From contig JACVIW010000100.1 in NCBI GenBank assembly GCA_015711695.1, forward strand, positions 1 through 8,081: a DNA stretch of 8,081 nt, written 5' to 3'. This document shows positions 8,001 to 8,081 of this stretch, in pieces. This DNA comes from Candidatus Geohydrothermomicrobium daggyaiense. GTDB lineage: Bacteria; Actinomycetota; Geothermincolia; Fen-727; JACVIW01. The position numbers and the translations under genes were made by a program. The stretch's first letter is position 1, and each line of letters begins with the position of its first letter. The notes below the pieces were generated by a model. The model saw only the letters and a program-made list of their open reading frames with translations. It searched no databases and had not been told where the DNA came from.

Positions 8001-8081
8001 GCGAGGGCAGCCAGTACGCGATCTGCGCATCGGCAAGATTGAAAATTTCATCATCTACACGAATGAAAAAAACAGTGGGGG
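5008..8081 (-). CDS. Glycoside hydrolase family 38 (alpha-mannosidase-like) protein, N-terminus cut off by the window edge
   Basis: The frame stays open to the right edge, giving about 1,023 visible residues; the ATG at 7476 is internal, because the upstream codons encode the start of the catalytic domain. Visible residues 1-93 form a beta-rich lead-in domain, ending in RKW. The GH38 zinc motif follows as SSHID (H110, D112), then a likely nucleophile aspartate D226 in VYDTPG, YDHYAILWDYGDNEP (332-346), GELGNCW (392-398), the linker VVINTLSFKR near 516-525, NEFYEVKI (635-642) and IYDRELGR (652-659) that open the C-terminal beta-sandwich, and KEPYEGEG near the end, resembling the family's C-terminal RLYEP-G motif. 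Family members usually release alpha-mannose by a retaining, metal-dependent mechanism. HID and DTPG differ from the common HxD-W and DPFG/DVPG forms, and I cannot place the fourth zinc ligand (a histidine in Golgi mannosidase II), so substrate and even activity are uncertain. Any signal peptide would lie outside the window. Confidence 0.87.
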   Translation of the reverse strand, partial: PTVFFIRVDDEIFNLADAQIAYWLPSPKTFKALVEVSDPASGKIVSTIIESIRQGKHIYRIRVPDIDSPTRLVFSLYDISSSDQFIFQNRIETNWKPQRKWNISLIPSSHIDLYSTANAELTPEQHRRIIDTACDLCEAYPEYTFQLENRIPIYEYLDGSRSEEQVQRFINLVKTGRIDFGAQLTGVHQAGTDGESYARAQMGPLAFGRNIESELGIKPNFLAVYDTPGVMKHIPEFMKKAGVKYLVYAPNVSYRIQEMMSIPYIFYWQADSGAKALCWRSSYGYNAEKQDYFRLTSPDENVRESSVNRILLKRQEGLDDSGKPNPALFYPYDHYAILWDYGDNEPADSGPVDFVRQWNQKFAYPHFRISSYADFLEEMESLYASEIPTLKGELGNCWEFVLMNQGVINLYDRFARRALTQAHILERFTSIFHQSPPGIRVKAQEAWDNIAKIEAHDFFYGAKLDPETGELVPDFMNPDWAKAEWALVAERNSREALAESELAFASLIRTRNITRIVVINTLSFKRTAPAAVKLPDELFGKVFSLIEEPGGKVIPHQIIDAGTYEDCFGRRPTMKYQNDHFGGAYPDPERPSGKYAVFIACDIPPMGYRTYQLVEGQKLSEINSSCRASGNTISNEFYEVKINPATFAVSEIYDRELGRSLVDDEASIFGKKIELNQFLKGYPSLDSASILINLPFMHSNRSLWQPILDAITRSSVKFWEPENISGKLEVAANGPVMCAIRSITRDSRGSERRQTVVLFDKIKRIDFINFIKSTGCNPFERIAISFPFKMEKNFKARYESPYSIVTAGEDDLPGGPSPHRHACDWVEFEDGEMCISVATPDTGPFTFGRPDLNLVDDARYTKPEKPHYFPIVLDTCSWSAFVVPGSYTARFSISSSKAGKSHLFGRRESRSFCNQVLACMVLNNRGPLTPGKKSIIRVDKRNIEIATLKEPYEGEGIIVRIVEKEGIKTVARISVQKGIRIASAWVTGLDERPKKELAVFSSSVEVEVNPHEIVTLKLNVQKR

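Overview
The window is a compact prokaryotic carbohydrate or hydroxy-acid catabolic block. Every gene I can support lies on the minus strand, so transcription runs from the right edge to the left edge. In that order the genes are: a glycoside hydrolase family 38 (alpha-mannosidase-like) protein, cut off by the right edge (8081-5008); an IlvD/Edd-family Fe-S dehydratase (4789-3029); an extended short-chain dehydrogenase/epimerase (2988-2029); a LarA-family nickel-dependent 2-hydroxyacid racemase/epimerase (1979-675); and an UlaG-like metallo-beta-lactamase-fold hydrolase, cut off by the left edge (557-1). No RNA gene, insertion sequence, CRISPR array or attachment site was seen. No gene-free stretch reaches 300 bases.

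The host cannot be named from this window. Strong Shine-Dalgarno sequences, GTG and TTG starts and tight spacing show a bacterium or archaeon of intermediate G+C. A nickel-pincer racemase family member and an Fe-S hydro-lyase, whose cluster is typically oxygen-sensitive, fit an anaerobic or microaerophilic saccharolytic organism, but this is inference.

Layout: the dehydratase, dehydrogenase and LarA genes are separated by only 40 and 49 bases and very probably form one operon. The MBL gene follows LarA after 117 bases and may be cotranscribed. The GH38 gene lies upstream of the dehydratase across a 218-base gap, which holds a perfect 8+8 bp AT-rich inverted repeat that could be an operator.

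The gene set suggests a non-phosphorylated oxidative sugar route: a glycosidase releases a sugar (perhaps mannose), a dehydrogenase oxidises it to a lactone, an MBL hydrolase opens the lactone, a LarA homologue inverts C2 of the aldonate (for example mannonate to gluconate), and the IlvD/Edd dehydratase makes the 2-keto-3-deoxy acid. Each protein family is well supported by motifs. The substrates and the pathway are hypotheses.
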